Source of the DNA: Hungatella sp. UBA4396
GTDB taxonomy: Bacteria; Bacillota; Clostridia; Lachnospirales; Lachnospiraceae
Assembly: GCA_002389905.1 (NCBI GenBank)
Contig: DGRE01000054.1
Location: forward strand, 1-28,218
Length of the DNA stretch: 28,218 nucleotides
Direction of reading: 5' to 3'
Below, in pieces: positions 5,370-12,403 of the stretch. A model generated the notes under the pieces. That model did no database searches. It was given only the letters and a program-made list of their open reading frames with translations, and was not told the origin of the DNA. Position 1 is the first letter of the stretch; the number at the start of each line of letters is the position of its first letter. A program made the position numbers and the translations under genes.

Positions 5370-7655
5370 TTAAATAGCTGTTAGGTAGGTACAATTAAAT
5401 GCAATGGCTGTTGACGCAACTATATTATTATTAGGTTTGAAAACAATCTGACCAGTAGTACGAATATAACAGTTTCTGACATTTGGTTGATCACTTACAG
5501 CACATGCAGTATCGATAAATGGTGCAGGAAATCCATTTATTGTATATTCAGCACCACTAGTTAACGTAGTTGTAGTTACTATTCGTACCTGTATTGTTAC
5601 CATTGCCATATTTGAATTTCCATGACGATTATATCCCGCTTGTATTGCCCCCCACGTACACGATAATCCAGTGTTTATAATATGAGTTATCTGTGTGCCA
5701 GTCTGGTTAATTATACTCCCACCATGTACCGTAAGTTCATCTGAGGCGGTGCCGTATGGCTGATTTCCACTTTTAGATATCTTGCCACCAGCAGAAGCAT
5801 AAATTCCATATAGGTTGTTTATCGAATTAGGTCTATCCCAATCCGTAGATGTAACATTTCCATTCTGAACCGACAATGCCCACTTACGATTAGCAACTCT
5901 ACAACTGATAGTTTGCCCATTAGTTTCGCCAAAATATATGGCTGGCATATTATTATTCGTGGCAGATACCTGACAATATCTAAATCTGACTTCTTGGCTT
6001 CCCCATGCACTAAATGGAGCATCTTCTATTAATGTTCCAACAAATCCATTAACAGTTATATACCCTCCACAATATCGTACAGCGATAGATTTTACCTTAC
6101 AATTTGTATTTAGTGTATTTTGTGAATCAGATAATACTAATAAATGTCCATTATTAAATCCTACAATTACTACGTTTTCAGCATAAGTTCCATCTGATAC
6201 ATATATAGTTGCATTAAAGCCTCCCAAATCCCTTGGTAGTGAATCTATTGCCCTCTGAATAGATTTGAATGGTTTCGCACTCGTGCCATCGCCCGTTGCA
6301 TCTGATCCAGTCGTCGCTACGTAGTATATGGTTTCTCTTTGTAATGTTCCAATAACACCACCGGACGATTTAATAACAACACCTCCAGATTCTAATAAAT
6401 CTGGATTTAGTATTTCTGGAATGATATTATTTGTATACTGGATAATTCCAGAAGTTGCGTAAGCTACCCTTATATTATTATTTCCATAACAGCTACCAAT
6501 CCTACACGTTGACATCGTTCTTCCAGTTGTCCAAGTTGCAATACAAGCCATACAGTTATTAAATGTAGTTTCAGATATACATAAGTCAACACCTTGAAAC
6601 TTTATACCATCTATTACGCCCTGCCCATCAATGTTACACCACATGATTAAAACTGCATTTGTATCATAGATATCCATAGGATATACGGCATTACCACCAG
6701 ACACATTCTTAGGCGATATACCCTGTACGGTTATCTTACACGTATTCAAGTTTATCTTGATTCCTGATGAACTAACGGATTGAATTATCACATTTCCTGG
6801 TGTAGAGACATTTCCATTAATGATTAAATGTCCATCTGCAAAACCATTTATATAAACGTCCTCTGTATATGTCCCGTCTGCAATACTTATTGTAGCTGTG
6901 TATCCGTTCAGATTTTTAGGTGAAGTATTTAATGCCTTAGTAATAGACTTGAATGGTTTCGTTTGAGTTCCATCACCTGTCACATCAGAACCGGATGACG
7001 CTATATAGTAGGTCACATCCGCTTCAAGAGGTTTTATGTTCCTTAAAAATGTAAGAATTTTTCCAAAGAAAGTCTTAACCTTTTCTCCTGCCGCCGGGAT
7101 AGGAAATTTATTCTCAATAGGCTCCAACGTCTCTACTACTGTTTCTGAGATGTCTCCGTGCTTGTCGAGCTTCGCTCCAGCCAAATCTTGTATGTCCTGC
7201 GCCGTAGCGGTCCCCGCAGGGTTAATCGTTAAAGACAATGAACTTGCTTGCGAAATCGCAGCTTGGATCGTATAGATAAATGAGGACGGGGCCACGCCGT
7301 TATAAGCCGGCATTTCGTCCGGAGCCGTAGCCTGCGACACGGAAAACAGGATCTCTTCATTGCCGTCTGTAGCGTATAAGCCGATGTTTTGGATCAAGTA
7401 CGATTCTGGTATGCTCTCATTTCCAAACAGGCCCCTGACGCTTATCAGTGTGTCATTCACCACTTGAACATTTGACGGGATAACAGTTTGCCTTACCCCT
7501 TCTAACGATATGTACCCCTTAAAATCCGTATCAGGCGGATATGTATAACTTGATGTGACTGCTCGGGAAAATTGCATGACTGCCTCACCAGCAATCGACC
7601 GGGCCATCATTGCGCGTCCGGCGTCTGTAATAACTGCTTTTTTATATACTCCCAC
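5370..7655 (-). CDS. Tail fibre protein with duplicated beta-helix-type module
   Basis: 761 aa from GTG 7655, chosen because AAGGAGG lies 4-5 bases upstream; the longer open frame has no such site. Residues about 1-165 are a phage tail-collar/fibre N-terminal domain (AVITDAGRAMMARSIAG..., SLTINPAGTA) that attaches to the baseplate. Two similar modules follow at about 216-281 and 444-509, each beginning YY.A..GSD.TGDGT..KPFKSI and ending DGTY...V...GF..GHL. They look like right-handed beta-helix (pectate-lyase-like) repeats that bind or cut surface polysaccharide. The tail end (about 640-761) is a separate beta-rich domain. The region below about 7000 is visibly AT-richer than neighbouring baseplate genes, suggesting exchange of the receptor-binding part. 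Confidence 0.85.
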   Translation of the reverse strand: MGVYKKAVITDAGRAMMARSIAGEAVMQFSRAVTSSYTYPPDTDFKGYISLEGVRQTVIPSNVQVVNDTLISVRGLFGNESIPESYLIQNIGLYATDGNEEILFSVSQATAPDEMPAYNGVAPSSFIYTIQAAISQASSLSLTINPAGTATAQDIQDLAGAKLDKHGDISETVVETLEPIENKFPIPAAGEKVKTFFGKILTFLRNIKPLEADVTYYIASSGSDVTGDGTQTKPFKSITKALNTSPKNLNGYTATISIADGTYTEDVYINGFADGHLIINGNVSTPGNVIIQSVSSSGIKINLNTCKITVQGISPKNVSGGNAVYPMDIYDTNAVLIMWCNIDGQGVIDGIKFQGVDLCISETTFNNCMACIATWTTGRTMSTCRIGSCYGNNNIRVAYATSGIIQYTNNIIPEILNPDLLESGGVVIKSSGGVIGTLQRETIYYVATTGSDATGDGTSAKPFKSIQRAIDSLPRDLGGFNATIYVSDGTYAENVVIVGFNNGHLLVLSDSQNTLNTNCKVKSIAVRYCGGYITVNGFVGTLIEDAPFSAWGSQEVRFRYCQVSATNNNMPAIYFGETNGQTISCRVANRKWALSVQNGNVTSTDWDRPNSINNLYGIYASAGGKISKSGNQPYGTASDELTVHGGSIINQTGTQITHIINTGLSCTWGAIQAGYNRHGNSNMAMVTIQVRIVTTTTLTSGAEYTINGFPAPFIDTACAVSDQPNVRNCYIRTTGQIVFKPNNNIVASTAIAFNCTYLTAI
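6127..6326 (-). repeat. Fibre repeat module B
   Basis: The second copy of the internal fibre module (protein residues about 444-509). It begins YYVATTGSDATGDGTSAKPF and continues through DGTYAENVVIVGF to GHLL. It is similar in protein and DNA to module A at 6813-7010, about 680 bases away. Confidence 0.7.
6813..7010 (-). repeat. Fibre repeat module A
   Basis: The first copy of the internal fibre module (protein residues about 216-281). It begins YYIASSGSDVTGDGTQTKPF and continues through DGTYTEDVYINGF to GHLI. Spacing and order of motifs match module B, so a tandem duplication is the likely origin. Confidence 0.7.
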
Positions 7656-7665
7656 GATAACCTCC

Positions 7666-8190
7666 TTATATAATTTGTGTATAAGCTCCCGACACCACTG
7701 CCGCAGCATAGATCTTGCTTGAAATATAATTAGTAACCTGCTGATTGGCTATTATCTCCATATGCGCGGGTATAATATCCCACAAAAGGTCATACAGGAG
7801 ATTAACAGCTCCGTATCGGTCAGAGGTAACTTTAATGGTCAGGATGCAGGTCTTGCTATTTACTGTCAGAACGTAGCCATCAGCTCCGTAAAGCTCAGTC
7901 AAACGGTTTCTCAAAAATCCAATGGAAAAAGGAACAACAGTATTATATCTCTGCAGGATGCGGCTCTTCCGATATTCCAACGTCTCACCATATTGATATG
8001 TAATCCCGAAGCGCTTTTCATAAAGGAGAATTGTGTTTTCATCTGCTGTTTGAATAAAGCAGTTATTTCTCACCGACTGAATGCTATTTTCAACCTCTTC
8101 CAGCTCCAACTCCTCTGCCTCCAGGAGCCTGTTAAACTCCAGGATTTCCTTAAACCATTCCGGAAGGAGCATCTTTAAATCAACCGCCAT
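7666..8190 (-). CDS. xkdU: Baseplate wedge protein, XkdU/YmfQ-like
   Basis: 174 aa. The N-terminal half is helical (LLPEWFKEILEFNRLLEAEELELEE), then a segment with ETLEYRKSRILQR and a beta-rich C-terminus (YVLTVNSKTCILTIKV). This is the pattern of the YmfQ/DUF2313-type proteins that follow baseplate J in PBSX-like and Mu-like phages, where they join the baseplate to the fibre. Its start overlaps the end of the baseplate J gene by 11 bases and the fibre gene starts 10 bases after its stop, so the three are coupled. Confidence 0.8.
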   Translation of the reverse strand: MAVDLKMLLPEWFKEILEFNRLLEAEELELEEVENSIQSVRNNCFIQTADENTILLYEKRFGITYQYGETLEYRKSRILQRYNTVVPFSIGFLRNRLTELYGADGYVLTVNSKTCILTIKVTSDRYGAVNLLYDLLWDIIPAHMEIIANQQVTNYISSKIYAAAVVSGAYTQII

Positions 8191-9331
8191 TAATCGTCAC
8201 CGTCCCTAATACTGGCACTTGTTGAACTGCCGAAGTCTCCACACACACTACATCCGATGCAGATCCATTTATGGTTACATCAGTCACATTGACAATCTCC
8301 GGAATTGTAAGAATCGCATAGATAATCCTGGAGACATATACCGTCACGGCATATTCTATTTTTTGACCTTTCAGCATTGCTCCCCAAGATTGCCGAACCG
8401 ATGCCAGGTATTCTTCGATCTTCTCCTCGATCTGAGTCTTATAGAGTATTTCACCATTCTGTATACTTGAAAGAAATTGTACCGTGAGAGAAAGGTCAAG
8501 CTGCAATTCTTCACCAGTTCCAATTGTGACAGATGCTCCAATCGGAGCCAACCCATATCCATTGGCTGAGGGCGCTGTTTCTCCATCTTCCTTAGGACAA
8601 ATCACCTTCTGAACCTGATCGATCAATGCACTTCCAGCAGGCCTATAATTTCCATCAAGAATACTACACAACACGGTACCTCCACTCTGCCATGCAGGAT
8701 ATATCTGTATAGCCCCCACCCCTTCAATAGCAAGTATTGTGTTTCGATACGAAGCTATATTTCCCCCGAAAGAAACAACATCAAATGTGGTAAAATACCG
8801 CTCTCTCAAGAAATCATCTGTTTCCTCCTCTGTTCCTGCAGAAAGGGTATCTGTAAGCTGCACAGATGTTAATCCGGTTATATAATCAATGGGGACCAGG
8901 GGGCCGGAATAGTTATTTCCAACCTCTCCTGTGATTTCGCACTCCATTTTGTATGAATATCCAATGTCTGTATGCGCAATAAGCTCTGTTGCCTTATATA
9001 CCAAATAGCCACTGCTGGTGTGTGCAGAAAAGCGAGAGTTCACTGGAACTTGGATATTAAAGATGCCTTTTTTCACTGCATGAGTTGCAGACTTCCTTTC
9101 AATTCCTCTCTCAGCTACTCGCATATCCAGCCAGTCATTCCCTGCGGTTTCTGCATAGGCTTCCTTTAGAACAGTATCCAGTTCTATATACATAATGGCA
9201 AGTTCTGCTGCAGCCGGAGCAATAGCAGTATAAATGATAGAGCCTTCCCTTTTATCAAATTCCTGCGGTACTCGGCTTAGAAGACTTTTTATAATAACTT
9301 CATATGTCATATTTTCATACACGTTAAACAC
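8180..9331 (-). CDS. xkdT: Baseplate J-like protein (XkdT homologue)
   Basis: 383 aa, the usual length for XkdT/gpJ-like proteins. It forms the outer wedge of the contractile-tail baseplate. Recognisable parts are the N-terminal helical segment (RVPQEFDKREGSIIYTAIAP), TAGNDWLDMRVAERGIER, GEVGNNYSGPLVPIDYITGL, and TDDFLRERYFTTFDVVSFGGN, with the central G.G.I.V/YP-type segment (IEGVGAIQIYPAWQSGG). Start: GTG 9331 is only 3 bases after its GAGG; GTG 9322 has a better-spaced site, so the true N-terminus may be three residues shorter. It overlaps the xkdS-like gene by 8 bases. Confidence 0.92.
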   Translation of the reverse strand: MFNVYENMTYEVIIKSLLSRVPQEFDKREGSIIYTAIAPAAAELAIMYIELDTVLKEAYAETAGNDWLDMRVAERGIERKSATHAVKKGIFNIQVPVNSRFSAHTSSGYLVYKATELIAHTDIGYSYKMECEITGEVGNNYSGPLVPIDYITGLTSVQLTDTLSAGTEEETDDFLRERYFTTFDVVSFGGNIASYRNTILAIEGVGAIQIYPAWQSGGTVLCSILDGNYRPAGSALIDQVQKVICPKEDGETAPSANGYGLAPIGASVTIGTGEELQLDLSLTVQFLSSIQNGEILYKTQIEEKIEEYLASVRQSWGAMLKGQKIEYAVTVYVSRIIYAILTIPEIVNVTDVTINGSASDVVCVETSAVQQVPVLGTVTINGG

Positions 9332-9725
9332 TCACCTCTTTCTCAGCACTGATATCTCCTACGGAAGTATGAACGGTGAACTTCACAAGAAGTTTCCGCC
9401 TGGATATATCAAAAGAAAAATTATCAACGCTTAGAATCCTATCATCCTGCATCAACGCTTCTCTTATCCGTTTTTTCAGTTTTGATTTCACAAGCCCCAT
9501 AGGCTGGCCAAACAACTGATCCAACTCCACACCGTAATTCCAGCTGTAGATCAGCCATTTGAATCGTTCTGTATGAAGAATACAGTTTATAGCCTGCCTT
9601 ACCGCCTCCAGACCGTCTACAGTGCCAGCAACCCGCTGATTTTCAATATCAAGATAAAAAGTCTTTGACGGTTGCTGCACAATATTAAAATCCTGTTTTA
9701 AAATACTTCCTGATTCAGGGAGCAT
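9324..9725 (-). CDS. xkdS: Baseplate protein XkdS-like (DUF2634 family)
   Basis: 133 aa from ATG 9725, which has AAGGAGATGA upstream; the longer frame starts in poorer context. The sequence has the DUF2634/gp25-like pattern: SKTFYLDIENQRVAG, GLEAVRQAINCILHTERFKW, YSWNYGVELDQLFGQP, and a C-terminal RREALMQDDRIL-type helix before a beta strand. gp25-like proteins form the inner baseplate ring and start sheath assembly. Order (xkdR-S-T) agrees with PBSX. Confidence 0.88.
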   Translation of the reverse strand: MLPESGSILKQDFNIVQQPSKTFYLDIENQRVAGTVDGLEAVRQAINCILHTERFKWLIYSWNYGVELDQLFGQPMGLVKSKLKKRIREALMQDDRILSVDNFSFDISRRKLLVKFTVHTSVGDISAEKEVSV

Positions 9726-9741
9726 AACGTCATCTCCTTTC

Positions 9742-10065
9742 CTACCACCGACCAATCATGGCATATTGCTGTCCACCTCGTTTTTGCAGCATAAGAACTC
9801 TCTGCCCAGGCCGTAAGCCGCTTTTTACTGTCACTGAAACCTCCCCTATTCCTGGAATGGACATTTGCTCTGCATGATCGGTCAAATGTTCCGGCACAAG
9901 GATCTGATCACCGGAAAGAGTAGTCTTCTGATCAATCTGCACTGACAGAGGAGAAACCTTTGTTACTATGCCCGGAATAATATCACACGGATCACCTTCC
10001 TCCATGGCCTTTAGGACAATCTTTTTCATATTTTCTACCCAAACTGCATCAGCTATTGATACCAA
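9742..10065 (-). CDS. xkdR: Baseplate protein XkdR-like (DUF2577 family)
   Basis: About 107 aa of the DUF2577 family: helix (MKKIVLKAMEEGDP), then an OB-like beta region (IIPGIVTKVSPLSVQIDQKTTL), LVPEHL and VKSGLRPGQRVLMLQKRGGQQY. It belongs to the spike/hub part of the baseplate. The start is uncertain: TTG 10065 lies almost on top of its GGAG, while ATG 10029 (residue 13) has only a weak site. The gene overlaps the end of the xkdQ-like gene by 17 bases. Confidence 0.85.
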   Translation of the reverse strand: MVSIADAVWVENMKKIVLKAMEEGDPCDIIPGIVTKVSPLSVQIDQKTTLSGDQILVPEHLTDHAEQMSIPGIGEVSVTVKSGLRPGQRVLMLQKRGGQQYAMIGRW

Positions 10066-11005
10066 CTCCTCTCAGGGTTAAATCCATTGTGTGTATCCCT
10101 TCATCAATCTTATGGGTGACAGATTCCACCAACAGATAGTTTTTCAGTTCCATTTCCTTAATATCTAAAAATACCGGAATCAAACAGCCAGCTCTTACCC
10201 GGATATCCCCAAAAGCTCCTTTGACGCTTAAGCTTCTGGAGGGACGGTTATAAAGGTTCAAATACCTTTCCGCTACCGTTTGACCATTCACACCTTTATC
10301 AATGGATTCATCCTTTTGAAGAATCCCCCATTTATTGATTGTTCCGGTATCTTTTGCCATGTAAACATCACGTTTCTTTGTTTCATTATTATCATAATAA
10401 ATCTTGATCTGGTTGTAGGTATTGCTGTCGATACTGACTTTATAATCGTAATCCTGGGCAGTGCTGCCATCAATCATGATATCAAGCTTCATATTCTCCA
10501 CATCATTTAAAACTAACTTCCCCGCATCATCGTATAGGACATACATTTTACCTGTATGTATTAGGGTTAAATCCAAGGAATCCAGAATAATATCAAACAG
10601 AGTCTTATCAGGCCGGTTCCTGGATAGCCTATGACCAGTATCAATGAGCGCGCCAGTCTGTAAATTATAATCCCGGGCAATCATAAGAATCACTTCTCCG
10701 GTAGATAGATTAGAATAATTATAGCTATCTGTATTCTTTAAATACCGGAGCTGATCATACACAGAAACTTTCATTTGTCCGCCACTGTTCCAGCTCCGCT
10801 CAAAAATAAAGCCGAAAAACACTGACTTCCCATTTACATCAAGACGAACAGCATTACCTTCCTCTACCTGAAGCTTCTCATCCGGAATGAGTGTAAAAGA
10901 ACATTTCCCCGGCTGCCCTTTGCGCTGCGTCTCCCAGGTGATACTTCCCTGGACTACCGGTTCATAAACCGTATGTCCGTTCTGTATATATAAGCGTACT
11001 TCCAA
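10049..11005 (-). CDS. xkdQ: Baseplate hub protein XkdQ-like
   Basis: 318 aa from TTG 11005, preceded by GGCGGTGA; the B. subtilis homologue is of similar length. The open frame continues upstream to 11143, but that part is antisense to the hicA promoter and hicA and does not look like protein. Features: an N-terminal beta domain (LYIQNGHTVYEPVVQGSITW), GKCSFTLIPDE, VFFGFIFERSW, then YDQLRYLKNTDSYNYSNLST and a C-terminal part with YNQIKIYYDN. The family forms the gp27/gpD-like hub under the tail tube. The HicAB module lies directly upstream, between this gene and the xkdP-like gene, which are normally adjacent. Confidence 0.88.
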   Translation of the reverse strand: MEVRLYIQNGHTVYEPVVQGSITWETQRKGQPGKCSFTLIPDEKLQVEEGNAVRLDVNGKSVFFGFIFERSWNSGGQMKVSVYDQLRYLKNTDSYNYSNLSTGEVILMIARDYNLQTGALIDTGHRLSRNRPDKTLFDIILDSLDLTLIHTGKMYVLYDDAGKLVLNDVENMKLDIMIDGSTAQDYDYKVSIDSNTYNQIKIYYDNNETKKRDVYMAKDTGTINKWGILQKDESIDKGVNGQTVAERYLNLYNRPSRSLSVKGAFGDIRVRAGCLIPVFLDIKEMELKNYLLVESVTHKIDEGIHTMDLTLRGVGINS

Positions 11006-11022
11006 ATTTTCACCGCCTTTTT

Positions 11023-11066
11023 TACGTAATATTACGTATTTTTTATTGACATACGTATTATTACGT
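11023..11066 (+). promoter_or_regulatory. Putative HicB operators (ACGTA inverted repeats)
   Basis: Two inverted repeats built from ACGTA boxes: a perfect 16-bp palindrome TACGTAATATTACGTA (11023-11038), and ACGTA-TTAT-TACGT (11053-11066), which fills the spacer between the -35 and -10 boxes of the hicAB promoter. The position fits autorepression by HicB, whose C-terminal DNA-binding domain normally does this. The first palindrome is also 18 bases upstream of the xkdQ start on the other strand. Confidence 0.7.
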
Positions 11067-11074
11067 GTTATAAT
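11046..11074 (+). promoter_or_regulatory. Consensus promoter of hicAB
   Basis: TTGACA (11046-11051), exactly 17 bases, TATAAT (11069-11074): both boxes perfect. It lies about 32 bases upstream of the hicA start at 11106, with GGAAGGGAG as ribosome site. One putative operator lies in the spacer. Confidence 0.85.
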
Positions 11075-11105
11075 AAAATCATGATAAGGAAGGGAGCTAC
11101 AAAAG

Positions 11106-11294
11106 ATGCCTATGACACCGCGAGAGATGATTAAACATCTCAAAAGAAATGGCTTTGAAGAAATCAGTCAAAACGGTTCCCATGTAAAACTAAGGAATCC
11201 TGAAACTGACAAACAGACCATTGTTCCTTATCATTCCAAACCTTTAAAAAAGGGTCTGGAACAGGCAATATTAAAACAGGCGGGGCTGAAATAA
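11106..11294 (+). CDS. hicA: HicA toxin (mRNA interferase)
   Basis: 62 aa with the complete HicA pattern: a double-stranded-RNA-binding-like fold with helix TPREMIKHLKRNGFEE, strand, then the catalytic histidine in the GSHVKL motif (H26), and a terminal helix. HicA cleaves mRNA without needing the ribosome and is held inactive by HicB. The site GGAAGGGAG precedes the ATG; a second ATG at 11112 (MTPRE) is also possible. The gene is antisense to the phage late operon and sits between the xkdP-like and xkdQ-like genes. hicB follows after 34 bases. Length and key residue suggest an active toxin. Confidence 0.93.
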   Translation: MPMTPREMIKHLKRNGFEEISQNGSHVKLRNPETDKQTIVPYHSKPLKKGLEQAILKQAGLK

Positions 11295-11299
11295 GCCCC
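11282..11299 (+). promoter_or_regulatory. Hairpin across the hicA stop codon
   Basis: GGGGCT (11282-11287), loop GAAATA, AGCCCC (11294-11299). The stop TAA of hicA (11292-11294) lies in the loop and at the stem base. There is no T tract, so it is not a standard terminator. It may limit ribosome or RNase movement between toxin and antitoxin cistrons. Confidence 0.45.
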
Positions 11300-11328
11300 A
11301 CCCAACTTACTTAACTGGAGGTATTTCT

Positions 11329-11730
11329 ATGAAAAAACTTTTCTATCCCGCACTTTTTCATAAAGCAGAAGAAGGCGGATTCTGGGTTTCCTTTCCCGAT
11401 CTGCCGGAGTGTCTGACAGATGGCGATGATATGGAGCAGGCCTATGAAATGGCAGTAGATGCCCTGGGCCTTGCACTTACCAGCAGAGAAGGAGAAAAAT
11501 CCCCCCTCCCCGCTCCATCAACTCCTGATACCGTATTTGTAGAACCAGGCAGTTTTCTTGTAATTATTGAATTTGATATGGCTGCCTACAAAAAGAAAAC
11601 CAACTCAAGAGCCGTAAAAAAGACTTTAAGCATTCCGGAGTGGTTAAATGAAGAAGCTACCGCCATGGGGGTGAATTTCTCTCAGGTTCTTCAGGAAGCT
11701 TTAATTGAAAAGCTCCAGGCCAGACCTTAA
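11329..11730 (+). CDS. hicB: HicB antitoxin
   Basis: 133 aa, ATG 11329 with GGAGG upstream. The N-terminal part (about 1-75) is the partial RNase-H-like HicB fold (FHKAEEGGFWVSFPDLPECLTDGDDMEQA), which masks HicA. The C-terminal part (about 95-133) is a ribbon-helix-helix or HTH DNA-binding segment (KKTLSIPEWLNEEATAMGVN), which should bind the ACGTA operators. The stop is only 4 bases from the stop of the convergent xkdP-like gene, with no terminator between them, so the two transcripts must overlap. Confidence 0.93.
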   Translation: MKKLFYPALFHKAEEGGFWVSFPDLPECLTDGDDMEQAYEMAVDALGLALTSREGEKSPLPAPSTPDTVFVEPGSFLVIIEFDMAAYKKKTNSRAVKKTLSIPEWLNEEATAMGVNFSQVLQEALIEKLQARP

Positions 11731-11734
11731 ACTC

Positions 11735-12403
11735 TTACGGCATGTTTAATACTTGTCCTGGATAAATAAGGTTGGGACTGCTTATCTTGTCTTTATTGAG
11801 GCTGTATATCTCCTGCCAGCGGCTTCCGTTCCCTAACTGTTTCTTTGCAATAGCCCAGAGGCTATCCCCTTTTATAACTGTATAAGATTTAACTGCAGGC
11901 GGAGCCCCCTGACGTTCTGGCTCAGGTTCCGAAGCGGCGGGAACCGCCTGTTCTTCAACAATAACGAAATTCATGACTTTTGTTCCGTAGCTTTTATATT
12001 CTTTCAAAGAAAGAGACACCACAAGATCCAATCCCTCTTTCACATCATCAGACACTTTAAAGTCTTCCAGAGTTACGTCTATGTTGGTATCAAAGAAATT
12101 ACTTCTTCCGAGACCATCACGGATCACAATAAACTCAAAGGAACTTCCGTCCTCTTTCAGTTCTTTCAGTCTCTCCAGAAAATCTTCTGCGCTTTCAATA
12201 CTTCCGTCCCATACTGCACATGGATAATCCATCTGGGGAATCACCACATCAAGACTGATTTCTGCCAGACCGGGAGGTCGGATCATATTAATCTCTTCTC
12301 CATTAATCAATGTGATCGTTTTGTTCTGACCGGTATATTTAATTGGAATCTTCTCCGGAGGCAGGGGAAGGAGCATATCATCAATGTAAACCTCATAAGC
12401 CAT
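11735..12403 (-). CDS. xkdP: LysM-containing baseplate/tail protein (XkdP homologue)
   Basis: 222 aa. The N-terminal part (about 1-150) is the phage LysM-associated domain: LPLPPEKIPIKYTGQNKTITLINGEEIN, DYPCAVW and VVSLSLKEYKSYG. A proline-rich linker follows. A C-terminal LysM domain (about 174-221, TVIKGDSLWAIAKKQLGNG to YPGQVLNM) binds glycan chains or organises the hub. ATG 12403 overlaps the stop of the tape measure gene as TAATG, with GAAGGAGGG upstream. In PBSX the next gene is xkdQ; here hicAB separates them. Confidence 0.92.
   Translation of the reverse strand: MAYEVYIDDMLLPLPPEKIPIKYTGQNKTITLINGEEINMIRPPGLAEISLDVVIPQMDYPCAVWDGSIESAEDFLERLKELKEDGSSFEFIVIRDGLGRSNFFDTNIDVTLEDFKVSDDVKEGLDLVVSLSLKEYKSYGTKVMNFVIVEEQAVPAASEPEPERQGAPPAVKSYTVIKGDSLWAIAKKQLGNGSRWQEIYSLNKDKISSPNLIYPGQVLNMP

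Noticed and set aside
11006..11143. Longer N-terminus of the xkdQ-like protein up to 11143
   Set aside because: It would be antisense to the hicA promoter and start; the TTG at 11005 has a ribosome site and gives the usual family length.
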